From Candidatus Borrarchaeota archaeon (GTDB lineage Archaea > Asgardarchaeota > Sifarchaeia > Borrarchaeales > Borrarchaeaceae), in contig JAEORY010000004.1 of NCBI GenBank assembly GCA_016840645.1, positions 1 through 34,697 of the forward strand: a stretch of 34,697 bases of DNA, in the 5' to 3' direction. The position numbers and the translations under genes are program-made. Each line of letters opens with the position of its first letter. Position 1 is the first letter of the stretch. Shown piece after piece: positions 8,608 to 17,119 of the stretch. The notes beneath the pieces were generated by a model. The model ran no database searches. It saw only the letters and a program-made list of their open reading frames with translations, and was not told where the DNA came from.

Positions 8608-9534
8608 ATGTATGCTGAGGGAGCGCTTGGTGGATTAGCAGAACTTTTACCCCAACTAGCGACTTTTGTTATTAAAAAAGGAAAACCGGTGAACCTTGAA
8701 GAACGATCTGAGAAGGAACGCCACATTTTTACTTTTATAGACCGATACGATGAAATTACGCCACAAGACATTCTGAAACGCGAAGAGCATGCAGAATTTG
8801 GAATTAGACACGTACCTGCTGAACATATCAAATTCATGATCGACAATTCGGTCGTTTCTGCAATAGAACAACTGTATAATGCGGGAACTATTTCTTCAGA
8901 TTCTGAAGATTTCAAACCAAAACTCAAAGAATTTCGTGGCATTTCTCAGAAACTAGAATACCTTCGATTTTTACCACGTCTTGACATGGACGTTTTACGA
9001 GAAGAAGGACGATTAATGGAATTACGCGATAAATCATTAGAAGAACTTAAGCTGTTTAATTTATCTTATGATGGACCTGACTTCACAATGGAAAACATAC
9101 TTGAGTCCGTTTCGGAGTATACAAGTTGGATGCACCTCTTTAAGCTAATTCCTAAACTAGTTGCGAAAGGAGTATCCATCAAAGACATGATTGAAAAGAC
9201 ACATGAAGTTACTGATAAATCGGTAGATGCACAACCAATTGCCACGCCTGCTGAAAAACTCAAATCGATAGAAAATACTCTTGAAACAATCCTTCAGGGT
9301 TTTGATGAAGGTATTTTTGAATCAGATATTCCTACTGAGGATGTACTTAGAGTGATTCAAGAGATCCTTGATATACTTAGAATCCAAATGAGCAATCCGA
9401 CTTCGTATATAGAAATGTATGAAGTCTTAGGAAAAGGTGGTTTTCGACATTCTCCACGCTTCAAAAAACTCAATAGCCCCACGTATTTAGTCGTGAACAC
9501 CGAAGCTGCAAAGCAAGTGTTTTTTCTTGATTGA
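8608..9534 (+). CDS. Unrecognised soluble 308-residue protein
   Basis: The start ATG has GAGGT ten bases upstream and a TATA box at 8551. The N-terminal 20 residues (GALGGLAELLPQLATFVIKKG) are mildly hydrophobic and Gly/Ala-rich; the rest is acidic, largely helical and without transmembrane segments, Cys clusters or nucleotide-binding motifs. About residues 190-260 could form a helical bundle (EKLKSIENTLETILQGF, EDVLRVIQEILDILRIQ). I do not recognise a family. It is transcribed divergently from the small antitoxin-like gene, and its 3' end faces the secreted-protein gene across 99 bp. Confidence 0.6.
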   Translation: MYAEGALGGLAELLPQLATFVIKKGKPVNLEERSEKERHIFTFIDRYDEITPQDILKREEHAEFGIRHVPAEHIKFMIDNSVVSAIEQLYNAGTISSDSEDFKPKLKEFRGISQKLEYLRFLPRLDMDVLREEGRLMELRDKSLEELKLFNLSYDGPDFTMENILESVSEYTSWMHLFKLIPKLVAKGVSIKDMIEKTHEVTDKSVDAQPIATPAEKLKSIENTLETILQGFDEGIFESDIPTEDVLRVIQEILDILRIQMSNPTSYIEMYEVLGKGGFRHSPRFKKLNSPTYLVVNTEAAKQVFFLD

Positions 9535-9581
9535 TGCAACAATAAGAGTTGTTTTCTAGCTTCTATAGATATACTTAACAT

Positions 9582-9604
9582 AATAAAAAGAAAAAAAGAA
9601 AAAT
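9582..9604 (-). terminator. Poly-T terminator of the secreted-protein gene
   Basis: On the minus strand, about 30 bp after the stop of the 9634-10830 gene, the sequence is an almost unbroken T-tract (two C interruptions) without a strong hairpin. T-tracts are the usual archaeal transcription stop signal. Confidence 0.5.
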
Positions 9605-9633
9605 AGGATGACTTTAAGAGTAAAGGTTTACAA

Positions 9634-10830
9634 TCATTTCTGGTTTTTCACCTTCATTCTGACAGCAACTAACGCAATAACTGTAAATGCACTCACAGTT
9701 AGGGTACCTAAACACAAGGGTTGTCCTGTTGGTGCCTTGGTTGTTTCGGTTACATCGGCTCCTGGATTTATGTTCAATCCATCTAAATAAAGAATGTCAC
9801 CAGAATCTGCACCATCCATTGTTATAGCCCATACCATGTATGTTATCGTGTCAGTGTCGGTTAAGCCACCGTAACTATGCGAACCATCGGCTGTTGTCTG
9901 TGTGTATTGTTGCCAAGTATTCAAAGATTGATCAGAAATGTCAATATGAAATACTATCGCATTACCATAAACGTCAGAGGTTTCAAGTAGTTTTAGTTCA
10001 AATATCCAGTTAGTTGTACTCGTTCGATACACCCACACAGTTAAAGAGTTAAAATCACCCCATTGAAAAGCTGACGATAATGCTCTTCTTTTTTGATAAT
10101 GGAGCGAGACTGTGGTTAATTTAATAGAATATGAGCCAACCTTCACGTTACTGGTCTCATCAGCAATCGTTCCACCGAAGCCTGAAGGTGTATCGTATTC
10201 ACTCGCACTGTGCTCTGTTCCTTCTTCCAAGAATGAAATTGGTTGTCCCGTTGGTATCTCTGTTGTCTCTTGTGCTAAGCTTATGTTCAACCCATCGAAA
10301 TAAACGATATCATCAGGATCTTGGCCATCCATAGTCATAGTAAACGTGTGATATTTAACGTAATCATCGTCGGTTAATCCGCCGTAACTTGAAGAAGCGT
10401 CTGCTTTTGTTTGTGTATACTTCTTCCACGAATCGAGCGATTGATCAGAAATATCGATATGAAAGACTTCCGCATTATCGTAAATATCACTGCTCTTAAT
10501 GAGTTTGATCTCAAAACGATCATTAGTGGCGCTGGTACGATATACCCATACTTCTAGTGAGATAAAATCACTCCATTTAAAATATGAAGATACTTCTCTA
10601 AGAGCTGAAAAATGCGCATCTTTAGCGATGCATTTTAATGATTGAGAACCCGTTTTAACAATTGAACCTTCATCCTCAACTGTTCCCTCAAATCCGCCAG
10701 TAAACGCATATTCGTTCGCATTACCTTCGGTACCCTCATCCTCAAGTAAAACTGCTTCACTCACTTGCGAAAGACCAACAAAAAGAAGAAAGACGAGCAA
10801 AATACAACATACCTTTCTTAGCAATTTCAT
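9634..10830 (-). CDS. Secreted, membrane-anchored protein with two repeated beta-sandwich-like domains
   Basis: 398 residues. Residues 1-26 form a signal peptide (basic KLLRK, hydrophobic core, SEA end). Residues 28-185 and 199-356 are a tandem duplication. Each copy has L-E-(D/E)-E-G-T-E, a Gly-rich turn, a W-x-D-F strand with WVYRTS, an identical FHIDISDQSL, then YTQT-AD, SYGGLTD, TMDG and a closing DGLNI. The pattern suggests a jelly-roll or carbohydrate-binding-like fold, but no family is certain. Each copy is followed by PTGQP, and the C-terminus is a membrane helix (373-391) with a basic tail, so the domains should face outside the cell. GAGGGG sits just upstream of the start. Function is probably cell-surface binding. 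Confidence 0.65.
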   Translation of the reverse strand: MKLLRKVCCILLVFLLFVGLSQVSEAVLLEDEGTEGNANEYAFTGGFEGTVEDEGSIVKTGSQSLKCIAKDAHFSALREVSSYFKWSDFISLEVWVYRTSATNDRFEIKLIKSSDIYDNAEVFHIDISDQSLDSWKKYTQTKADASSSYGGLTDDDYVKYHTFTMTMDGQDPDDIVYFDGLNISLAQETTEIPTGQPISFLEEGTEHSASEYDTPSGFGGTIADETSNVKVGSYSIKLTTVSLHYQKRRALSSAFQWGDFNSLTVWVYRTSTTNWIFELKLLETSDVYGNAIVFHIDISDQSLNTWQQYTQTTADGSHSYGGLTDTDTITYMVWAITMDGADSGDILYLDGLNINPGADVTETTKAPTGQPLCLGTLTVSAFTVIALVAVRMKVKNQK

Positions 10831-10860
10831 CGCGTGCCCCCTCTTGAAAAATTTTATAGG

Positions 10861-10901
10861 TCGTATATACGATACCCGATTATATATACCTTCTAGAAGG
10901 T
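10861..10901 (-). promoter_or_regulatory. Promoter with two palindromes upstream of the secreted-protein gene
   Basis: On the minus strand a TATA box (TATATATAA, 10888-10880) lies about 50 bp before the ATG. A perfect 14-bp palindrome, ACCTTCTAGAAGGT (10888-10901), abuts its upstream side where TFB would bind. A perfect 12-bp palindrome, TCGTATATACGA (10861-10872), sits between the TATA box and the expected transcription start. The placement suits operator sites, so regulated expression is likely. The rest of the 10831-11115 gap shows no gene. Confidence 0.5.
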
Positions 10902-11115
10902 TGAGTACTAAACGAAAAACGTGAGATATGCTCTTTTCTTTATCAATATTTTATTCTACCAGAAACCCATTGGAAAAACCTATTTTCAGGTAGAACATAT
11001 CACACAAGCAATAGGCGAAGAAAAAACTTTCTACCTACTTTGACTCACTGGTGGCAGAAGAAGATTTCTTTTCCCAATAATATGTGGTGGTAGGAGAAAC
11101 AGATATCTTCTAGTT

Positions 11116-13860
11116 TTAAATCGTTAAATTCGTTTCAGGTTGCCAAATAAATTTTCCTGCTTCCACAACCAAGATAACCGAAGCACTCACTGCTATGATT
11201 ATAACCCATTCTGCTAAGGTTAGCGGTGCGGTGTTGAATAATGGCTGAAGAAAAGGTACATATATGACTGCTAACTGCATTACAATTGAAGAAGCAACTG
11301 CTAGAAGTAGCCATGCATTGGTAAAAAGACCCAGTTTTGTAATAGAATGTTTTTCTGAGCGGCAATTAAATGCATTAAACATTTCGAACATAACTAACAT
11401 TGTGAATGCAATTGTCTGAGCTTTTTGAATTGTTGCCCCGCTGTTTACAGCCCATGTATATACAGGAATGATGCCTATTGTGATTAAAATCGCAACTGAG
11501 GCAATTAGCCAAAGAACTCGCCTCGTAAATACACTTTCAAGTGGATCTCTCGGTGGCCGGTGTAATACATCTGGATCTCGTGGATCTATACTTAGTGCCA
11601 ATGCAGGAAGTCCATCCGTAGTCAAGTTTATCCAAAGAAGTTGAATTGCAATTAAAGGAAGTGGAAGTCCCATTAAGCTAGCAACGAGTAGTAAAAGAAT
11701 TTCACCGGCATTACAACTAAGTAAATAAGCCAAATATTTCTTAATATTATCAAAAATACCCCTTCCTTCTTCTACTGCAGCTACAATAGTGGCAAAGTTA
11801 TCATCAGTAAGAATCATATCACTAGCTTCTTTTGATACATCAGTTCCAGTAATACCCATTGCTACACCAATATCTGCCATTTTTAATGCAGGTGCATCAT
11901 TTATTCCATCTCCTGTCATGGCAGTAATGTGTCCACCCTTCTGTAATGCACGTACTATACGCTGTTTATGTTCAGGTGAAACACGTGCATAAACCGATAC
12001 CTCTTCTACCATATTTTCAAACTCACTATCTGAAAGTTTATCCAGTTCTGAGCCTGTTAAAACAAGATCATTGGATTTTAAAAGATCAATTTCCTTAGCT
12101 ACTGCCATTGCTGTGAGTTTATGATCGCCAGTAATCATTGTCGTCTTGATACCTGCTTGATTGCACTCTTGGATCGCCTGTTTGACTTCCTCCCTTGGCG
12201 GGTCTATCATGCCTTCGAGACCAATAAAGCAGAACCCATTTTGCAAATTATCCTCAGAAATATCCTGACTTTTTGATAAATGCTTGTACGCTACCGCTAA
12301 TACTCTTAAAGCCTCAGAAGCCATATTTTGATTGGTCTGTAAAATGTTTTTCCTATTTTCTTCATTTAAAGGTATGCTATGACCATCTCCATACACATCC
12401 GAACACATATCTAGTATAATCTCGGGAGCACCCTTGAGAAATGCTACTAAATCGCCATCGGCATTTGAGTGAACAGTAATCATCCTTTTACTTTCCGAAG
12501 TAAAAGGTATTTCCCAAACGCGTGGATACTGCTTCTTGAGATCTTGTTGCCACAAACCCGCCTTTGCTGCAGCGACTATTAGTGCGATTTCCGTAGGATC
12601 ACCGAATAATGAAAACTTATCTTGTGAGGCAGTATCTATTTCAAAGGACGAATTAGCACATAACGCTGCACTTTGAAGCAAAAGAGCAAGGGTCGACCCT
12701 TCATTGGGGTTAATTGCCCCTCCTTGAAACAGAAAGTCTCCTTGCGGATCAAACCCGACTCCCGTTACATCAATTATTTTTGAGTTTGTAAAAATCTTTG
12801 AAACGGTCATCTCATTTTTAGTAAGCGTCCCAGTTTTATCACTACAAATGACCGTAGTACAACCCAGCGTTTCAACGACTGGCAATTTTCGTACAATGGC
12901 ATGTCTTCGCGCCATTCGCTGGACACCGACAGTCAAAGCTACTACTACCACTGCGGGGAGCGCTTCTGGAACTGCTGCTACCGCTAACGAAACTGACCAA
13001 ATAAAAATCTCTACCAAAAGTGCTTGATTTAAGAGTGCAAAATTGAACCCAGTCTCGTGATAGACAAGTATCAAGGCAACAAAAACGACCACAACAATGC
13101 AGAGGATTCCCAACCATTTACCAATGTAATCAAGTCGTTGTTGAAGAGGCGTTTGCCCTTCTTCGGCGGTTTGGATGAGTTTTGCTATTTTACCAAACTC
13201 GGTTTCCATTCCCGTTGCTACAACAAGTCCAGTTCCTCTTCCATATGCAACAGTAGTGCCAGAATATGCCATATTTGTCCGATCTGCTAGAGGCATATCC
13301 TTCTCAAGAGGTAGTATAGACTTGTGGACTGAGACAGATTCACCAGTAAGCGATGCTTCGTCCATCTTGAGGTTAATTGCTTCGATCAGACGAATATCTG
13401 CTGGAATTTTGTTTCCCATTTCGAGAAGAACTATATCACCAGGAACTACTTCCCTTGAAGGGATTTCTTGAGTAATACCATCACGTCTAACACGCGCAAC
13501 AGGTGCTGCAATTTGTTTTAGCGCTTCTATTGCTTTTTCTGCTCTAAATTCTTGGATAAATCCAAGAACAGCTACTGCAATAATAATCGCGAAAATTACT
13601 GTTGCGTCAAGCAACTCCCCTAAAAAAGCAGAAATGGCAACTGCTGCTAATAAAATAATAATCAAAAAACTCTTAAATTGTTCTGCAAATAGAAGAAAAA
13701 CGTTTTTTTTCTTTCCTTCTTCAATTTCATTGTAACCTGTTTGTAGGAGACGACTTTCTGCATCTTCGCAATTTAAACCATCCGTCTTAGAGTTTAAAAC
13801 TTCTAAACATTCTTCAACTGATGATACGCTGTGATTCACTTGAGACTCTTGTATTTTCAA
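11116..13860 (-). CDS. P-type cation-transporting ATPase (P2-type, Ca2+-like)
   Basis: A 914-residue integral membrane pump. In order: an N-terminal cation-ATPase domain, two membrane helices at 62-102, the actuator domain with TGES at 172-175, helices with PEALPAVVVVAL (298-309), the phosphorylation site CSDKTGTLTKNE with Asp341, the nucleotide-binding domain (KGAPE), a TGDGINDAP hinge, then C-terminal helices including LLWINLTTDGLPALAL and IDPRD. PEALP and the overall length match SERCA/PMCA-like or Na+/K+-like archaeal P2 ATPases. Calcium export is the likely role, but the ion cannot be fixed by eye. It is monocistronic, between the secreted-protein gene and a 424-bp gap. Confidence 0.9.
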   Translation of the reverse strand: MKIQESQVNHSVSSVEECLEVLNSKTDGLNCEDAESRLLQTGYNEIEEGKKKNVFLLFAEQFKSFLIIILLAAVAISAFLGELLDATVIFAIIIAVAVLGFIQEFRAEKAIEALKQIAAPVARVRRDGITQEIPSREVVPGDIVLLEMGNKIPADIRLIEAINLKMDEASLTGESVSVHKSILPLEKDMPLADRTNMAYSGTTVAYGRGTGLVVATGMETEFGKIAKLIQTAEEGQTPLQQRLDYIGKWLGILCIVVVVFVALILVYHETGFNFALLNQALLVEIFIWSVSLAVAAVPEALPAVVVVALTVGVQRMARRHAIVRKLPVVETLGCTTVICSDKTGTLTKNEMTVSKIFTNSKIIDVTGVGFDPQGDFLFQGGAINPNEGSTLALLLQSAALCANSSFEIDTASQDKFSLFGDPTEIALIVAAAKAGLWQQDLKKQYPRVWEIPFTSESKRMITVHSNADGDLVAFLKGAPEIILDMCSDVYGDGHSIPLNEENRKNILQTNQNMASEALRVLAVAYKHLSKSQDISEDNLQNGFCFIGLEGMIDPPREEVKQAIQECNQAGIKTTMITGDHKLTAMAVAKEIDLLKSNDLVLTGSELDKLSDSEFENMVEEVSVYARVSPEHKQRIVRALQKGGHITAMTGDGINDAPALKMADIGVAMGITGTDVSKEASDMILTDDNFATIVAAVEEGRGIFDNIKKYLAYLLSCNAGEILLLLVASLMGLPLPLIAIQLLWINLTTDGLPALALSIDPRDPDVLHRPPRDPLESVFTRRVLWLIASVAILITIGIIPVYTWAVNSGATIQKAQTIAFTMLVMFEMFNAFNCRSEKHSITKLGLFTNAWLLLAVASSIVMQLAVIYVPFLQPLFNTAPLTLAEWVIIIAVSASVILVVEAGKFIWQPETNLTI

Positions 13861-14129
13861 CGATATAGCACCAGAATGTCATTATTACTTTCAAGTATTA
13901 TATGAGAATATAAATTAGCGCTTCTAATAAGATGAAATATGGCGCAAAAGAAGTTCGCCAAACTTATTAAAGTTTTTGGAAGCAGATTATCAATCTTCTT
14001 CGGATTGACTGTAGGGACTCTAAAATCACACTTCACGGCCAATTTAACAGCCTCATAGGTTACAAAATTTAATATTCATTTGCATAAATTGTGCAAAAAA
14101 CACATGTTTCAGCCATCCCGGAGAAAGGT

Positions 14130-14138
14130 TTTTATATT
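14130..14138 (+). promoter_or_regulatory. TATA box of the small Cys-rich unit
   Basis: TTTATATTT predicts transcription from about 14160, some 30 nt before the ATG of the first small ORF. Between 13861 and 14129 I see no gene; that stretch would also hold the divergent ATPase promoter. Confidence 0.4.
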
Positions 14139-14190
14139 TGATATCTCTACTATTATGTAGAGTCATCAATTGAATACTGCGGAGAAATTT

Positions 14191-14235
14191 ATGGAAAGTT
14201 TTAAAAACAATGTCGAGACATCAATATTATTATAG
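14191..14235 (+). CDS. Possible 14-residue leader peptide
   Basis: ATG 14191 has GGAG at 14181-14184, a suitable ribosome-binding site, and the frame ends at TAG after 14 codons (MESFKNNVETSILL). Position, about 30 nt after the predicted transcription start, and the good ribosome-binding site argue for translation. It could be a regulatory leader for the downstream Cys-rich ORF. It is too short to call by coding statistics. Confidence 0.3.
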   Translation: MESFKNNVETSILL

Positions 14236-14284
14236 AATTGATAATATATCAGAAAAAAAACTATAAAACTCGGACGTGAAAATA

Positions 14285-14413
14285 ATGAAACTTCCCTGCA
14301 AAAACGTTCCGTTAATTTATTGTATCTATGGTATTTGCGATGCATGTACTTATTGTCATAAAACTAATTTAGCTCCCCCAGAACCGCAAACGCAAAGAGT
14401 AGCAACCGCCTAA
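14285..14413 (+). CDS. 42-residue Cys-rich microprotein
   Basis: ATG 14285 to TAA 14411-14413, with GGACGTG before the start as a weak ribosome-binding site. The 42 residues hold Cys at 5, 13, 18, 21 and 24 and His at 25, including a CDACTYCH cluster that could bind zinc or an iron-sulfur cluster, followed by a Pro-rich tail. No family is recognised. The ORF lies between a TATA box (14130) and a strong hairpin (14423-14443), so it appears to be a complete small transcription unit. Purely hypothetical in function. Confidence 0.45.
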   Translation: MKLPCKNVPLIYCIYGICDACTYCHKTNLAPPEPQTQRVATA

Positions 14414-14422
14414 AAAACTATT

Positions 14423-14443
14423 GGCACGGCGTTAAGCCGTGCC
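14423..14443. terminator. Perfect hairpin, probably bidirectional terminator
   Basis: GGCACGGC, loop GTTAA, GCCGTGCC: an 8-bp GC-rich perfect stem, ten bases after the microprotein stop. On the plus strand it is followed by a pyrimidine-rich run. On the minus strand it is followed by a six-T run (complement of 14412-14417), so it could also stop transcripts coming from the mobile elements to its right. 14444-14528 holds nothing else clear. Confidence 0.6.
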
Positions 14444-14528
14444 TCCTCCCCCTTTACTTCTCTTTTTCCTGCTCGTCATTATTTTGCGCCTCATTTAATT
14501 TTGGAAGAGTGATAGCACAACTGTTTTT

Positions 14529-14787
14529 GTGAACTACCATGCAACAAGTTGTATGGCTTCCTGAATCATTCATTCCCCAACGGGACATGTCAAACAGGCT
14601 CTACGGGCAGTCCCTGCCCTGAAGGTGATGTTAATGTGAGAACCGGCGAGTGTTACCTCAGCTCAATTCTATTTACAATCTATGCGAAACCGTACTTAAA
14701 GGTTAGGGAGTATCGTGAAAGTGAAACAAGTAACGCACTTCATCCCCCCAACAAATTGAGGGATCTTCTGTCGGAGGAGTGATAAAA
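14529..14787 (-). mobile_element. Element A: tnpB-less IS200/IS605-type mini-element (MITE-like)
   Basis: Both ends match the tnpB-2 element at 26440-27811, in reverse orientation. The left end (14787 to 14734) agrees with 26440-26493 at 45 of 54 positions without gaps and keeps the hairpin. The right end (14619 to 14529) agrees with 27721-27811 at 82 of 91 positions, ending in GGTAGTTCAC. Between them is a remnant of the tnpB 3' end: a short open stretch (HINITFRAGTARRACLTC) that stops at TGA and is closed upstream by another TGA. There is no transposase, so movement would need TnpA supplied elsewhere. The right end corresponds to the omega-RNA region in TnpB systems. Confidence 0.75.
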
Positions 14788-14895
14788 TGGATAAGTTTTT
14801 ATACTGCCTCTAGTATGTAGATATCGATATATATAGACTACAACATATATTTACACTTGCTTGGCGGTCTGCCTTGAAAAAGGCTTTGAGAATAA

Positions 14896-15259
14896 GTGAC
14901 ATCCTCCCCACCCTTTCGGATGGGGCTTCCAGCTTTCCATGGTGGTCTCGTTCCCTCACGGGAAGCGATGCTTAGCCTACGTCTATGGGCTTACGGAAAC
15001 TTACCAGGTTGCACACGCTGCTCAACCACTATCCTGCCCCTTATTCAGGGGAATTTCTTGCGATGCTGGATAGCGACCTCATGCACGGGCTTCCTTACGC
15101 TTACCCCTGTCACTATGCTGACTGGTCGCTTACGGGAGGATATGCCTCCACCCCAGTCGGGGAATTGCGGGTGCGGATTACAGCACCATACCAAACAGCA
15201 CTATCACCAAAAAATTATATAAAGCTAGCAACTTTCACCCCTTTTGGAAAGGGACTTCC
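14896..15259 (-). mobile_element. Element B: second tnpB-less IS200/IS605-type mini-element, different subfamily
   Basis: The right tip (minus strand) is GAAGCC-hairpin-GGGGAGGATGTCAC, with a CCCCATCC/GGgTGGGG stem at 14906-14925, the form typical of IS1341-type right ends. The left end near 15259 (minus strand) is GGGAAG, a CCCTTT/AAAGGG hairpin (15239-15253), then GTGAAAGTTG. A TATA-like CTTTATATA follows just inside (about 15222-15214) and could drive a transcript towards the right end. The interior is more GC-rich than the surroundings and has no long transposase ORF; a short minus-strand open stretch (IRTRNSPTGVEAYPP) ends at a stop. The element ends about 50 bp before the ABC gene. 14788-14895 between the elements holds only AT-rich sequence. 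Confidence 0.6.
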
Positions 15260-15312
15260 CGCCGCATAAGTTAAAAATCGTTAAAACAATTACAATTCTA
15301 AGTGTGATTGCA

Positions 15313-16326
15313 ATGACGGAGAATGTTATTGAAGTGAGAGATCTCACGAAGATTTTCAATAAGACAATAAAAGCTGTAGATCAAATCAGTTTTGAAATAG
15401 AAAAAGGAGAGATCTATGGTTTTTTAGGTCCAAATGGGGCTGGAAAGACTACCACTATCTCAATGTTGGCAACAATTCTTAAGCCCACAAACGGTTCAGC
15501 TAGAGTTTGTGGTCACGATATCATTCAGGAATGTGATAAGGTAAGACGATGCATAGGAATAGTGTTTCAAGATCCCAGTTTAGATGATAGGCTTACTGGA
15601 AAGGAGAATCTTGATTTTCATGCTAGGATGTATGGTCTTAATCGTGATGTACGTAAGAAAAGAATTGATGAAGTTCTTGCTATTGTAGATTTAACAGAAC
15701 ATGCAGATCGATTAGTAGAAACCTATTCCGGTGGAATGAAGAGAAGGCTTGAAATAGCCAGAGGTCTAATGCACTATCCTCACGTCCTATTTTTGGATGA
15801 ACCTACTCTTGGGTTGGATCCGCAATCGAGAAGAGCTATATGGAGTCATATTGAAAGACTTAACAAAGAAGAAGATGTTACAATCATGCTGACGACTCAT
15901 TACATGGAGGAAGCAGATCATCTCTGTGACAGAATTGCTATCATTGATCATGGACAGATTGTAGCTTCTAACAATCCTAAAGCGTTGAAGGATGAGTTAG
16001 GAGGAGATATAATCCAGCTAAAACCTACAGATGATAATTTGATTGAAAATTTACTCGGTCCATTTCAGGGATTAGAATGGGTACGAAACGTCACACATAT
16101 AGATGATGCATTTAATTTAGTCGTTGATCATGGCGAAAAAAGAATTCCAAAGGTGCTTGAAATCGCAAAAAATGCAGGGGTCGATATTTCCTCTGTGGGA
16201 CTTAACAAACCCACACTCGACGATGTGTTTCTTTATCACACAGGTCGAAGAATTCGTGATGAACAAGGAGATAAGGCATCAAGACTTAAAACGATGATGC
16301 GAGCGCGTACTCGCAGAAGGGGGTAA
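15313..16326 (+). CDS. ABC transporter ATP-binding protein, DrrA-like
   Basis: 337 residues from ATG 15313; the frame is open further upstream, into the end of element B. Walker A GPNGAGKTT, Q-loop FQDPS, signature YSGGMKRRLEIARG, Walker B VLFLDEPTLGLD and the H-loop TTHYMEEAD are all present. After the nucleotide-binding domain comes a DUF4162-like C-terminal domain, as in the daunorubicin-exporter type ATPases. It powers the permease that starts four bases after its stop. Likely substrate: a drug, lipid or other amphipathic compound, not determinable here. No clear ribosome-binding site is seen at 15313, so the transcript may be leaderless or nearly so. Confidence 0.9.
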   Translation: MTENVIEVRDLTKIFNKTIKAVDQISFEIEKGEIYGFLGPNGAGKTTTISMLATILKPTNGSARVCGHDIIQECDKVRRCIGIVFQDPSLDDRLTGKENLDFHARMYGLNRDVRKKRIDEVLAIVDLTEHADRLVETYSGGMKRRLEIARGLMHYPHVLFLDEPTLGLDPQSRRAIWSHIERLNKEEDVTIMLTTHYMEEADHLCDRIAIIDHGQIVASNNPKALKDELGGDIIQLKPTDDNLIENLLGPFQGLEWVRNVTHIDDAFNLVVDHGEKRIPKVLEIAKNAGVDISSVGLNKPTLDDVFLYHTGRRIRDEQGDKASRLKTMMRARTRRRG

Positions 16327-16330
16327 AAAA

Positions 16331-17086
16331 ATGAATTTAGAGGCGATTTATGTAATTTGGTTACGCGAATTGAAAATATACACTCGTGCTAGATCGAACA
16401 TTGTAGGTTCTTTAGCACAAAATTTCTTTTGGTTAGCTATTTTCGGCTTTGGTCTAGGAGCAGCAGTAATGATTCCTGGTCTTGATAACTATCTCATCTT
16501 CTTAGCCCCAGGAATAGTAGGAATGTCCTTATTATTCTCCAGTATCTTCTCTGGAATCAGGGTTGTGTGGGAAAAACAGTTTGGATTTTTAAAAGAGATG
16601 TTAGTTGCACCTGTCCCGAGATCGTCTATAATGCTGGGTAAAACACTTGGAGGTGCCACCACATCTACATTTCAGGCATTTATTATGCTTCTACTAGCAG
16701 GTCTGATTGGTGTTCCCATATTCGCAAATCCGATTGGAATAGGAATCGCAGTCATAATCATGTTTATTACAGCTTGTGCTTTCGTGGCACTGGGTGTTGC
16801 AATTGCTTCAACAATGAGGGATCCTCACGGCTTTCAGTTGATCATGAACTTTATAGTCATGCCAATGTTCCTCTTGTCAGGTGCGTTTTTCCCAGTTACT
16901 AATTTGCCAAGTTGGCTACAGATTTTAGTTCTCTTTGATCCTTTGACTTACTGCGTTGATGGTCTGAGAAATACATTGATAGGAGTTTCTGCTTTTCCTT
17001 TAACAATCACCATATCTGTCTTAATAGGATTTATGATAGCAACGCTGCTATTTGGAAGCTTTCTCTTCCGAAAAACAGAAATTTAA
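16331..17086 (+). CDS. ABC-2 type transporter permease
   Basis: 251 residues with six hydrophobic segments and the ABC-2 pattern: an N-terminal cytoplasmic stretch (WLRELKIYTRARS), VPRSSIMLGKTLGG in the coupling region, and a final MPMFLLSGAFFPVTNLPSWLQ. It forms the exporter channel with the ATPase encoded just upstream. GGGGG at 16319-16323 serves as ribosome-binding site at eight-base spacing. Transcription ends facing the amidohydrolase gene across 33 bp. Confidence 0.9.
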   Translation: MNLEAIYVIWLRELKIYTRARSNIVGSLAQNFFWLAIFGFGLGAAVMIPGLDNYLIFLAPGIVGMSLLFSSIFSGIRVVWEKQFGFLKEMLVAPVPRSSIMLGKTLGGATTSTFQAFIMLLLAGLIGVPIFANPIGIGIAVIIMFITACAFVALGVAIASTMRDPHGFQLIMNFIVMPMFLLSGAFFPVTNLPSWLQILVLFDPLTYCVDGLRNTLIGVSAFPLTITISVLIGFMIATLLFGSFLFRKTEI

Positions 17087-17119
17087 GGAAAACATGAAAA
17101 AATAGTATAAAAATTGTTT

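Noticed and set aside
13857..14042. Minus-strand ORF upstream of the P-type ATPase
   Set aside because: Composition is not protein-like, it overlaps the ATPase start region, and no ribosome-binding site is present.
14985..15269. 94-codon plus-strand ORF (starts MGLRKLTRLHTLLNH)
   Set aside because: It lies inside element B, whose ends and promoter point the other way. The open frame is most likely a by-product of the GC-rich structured element.
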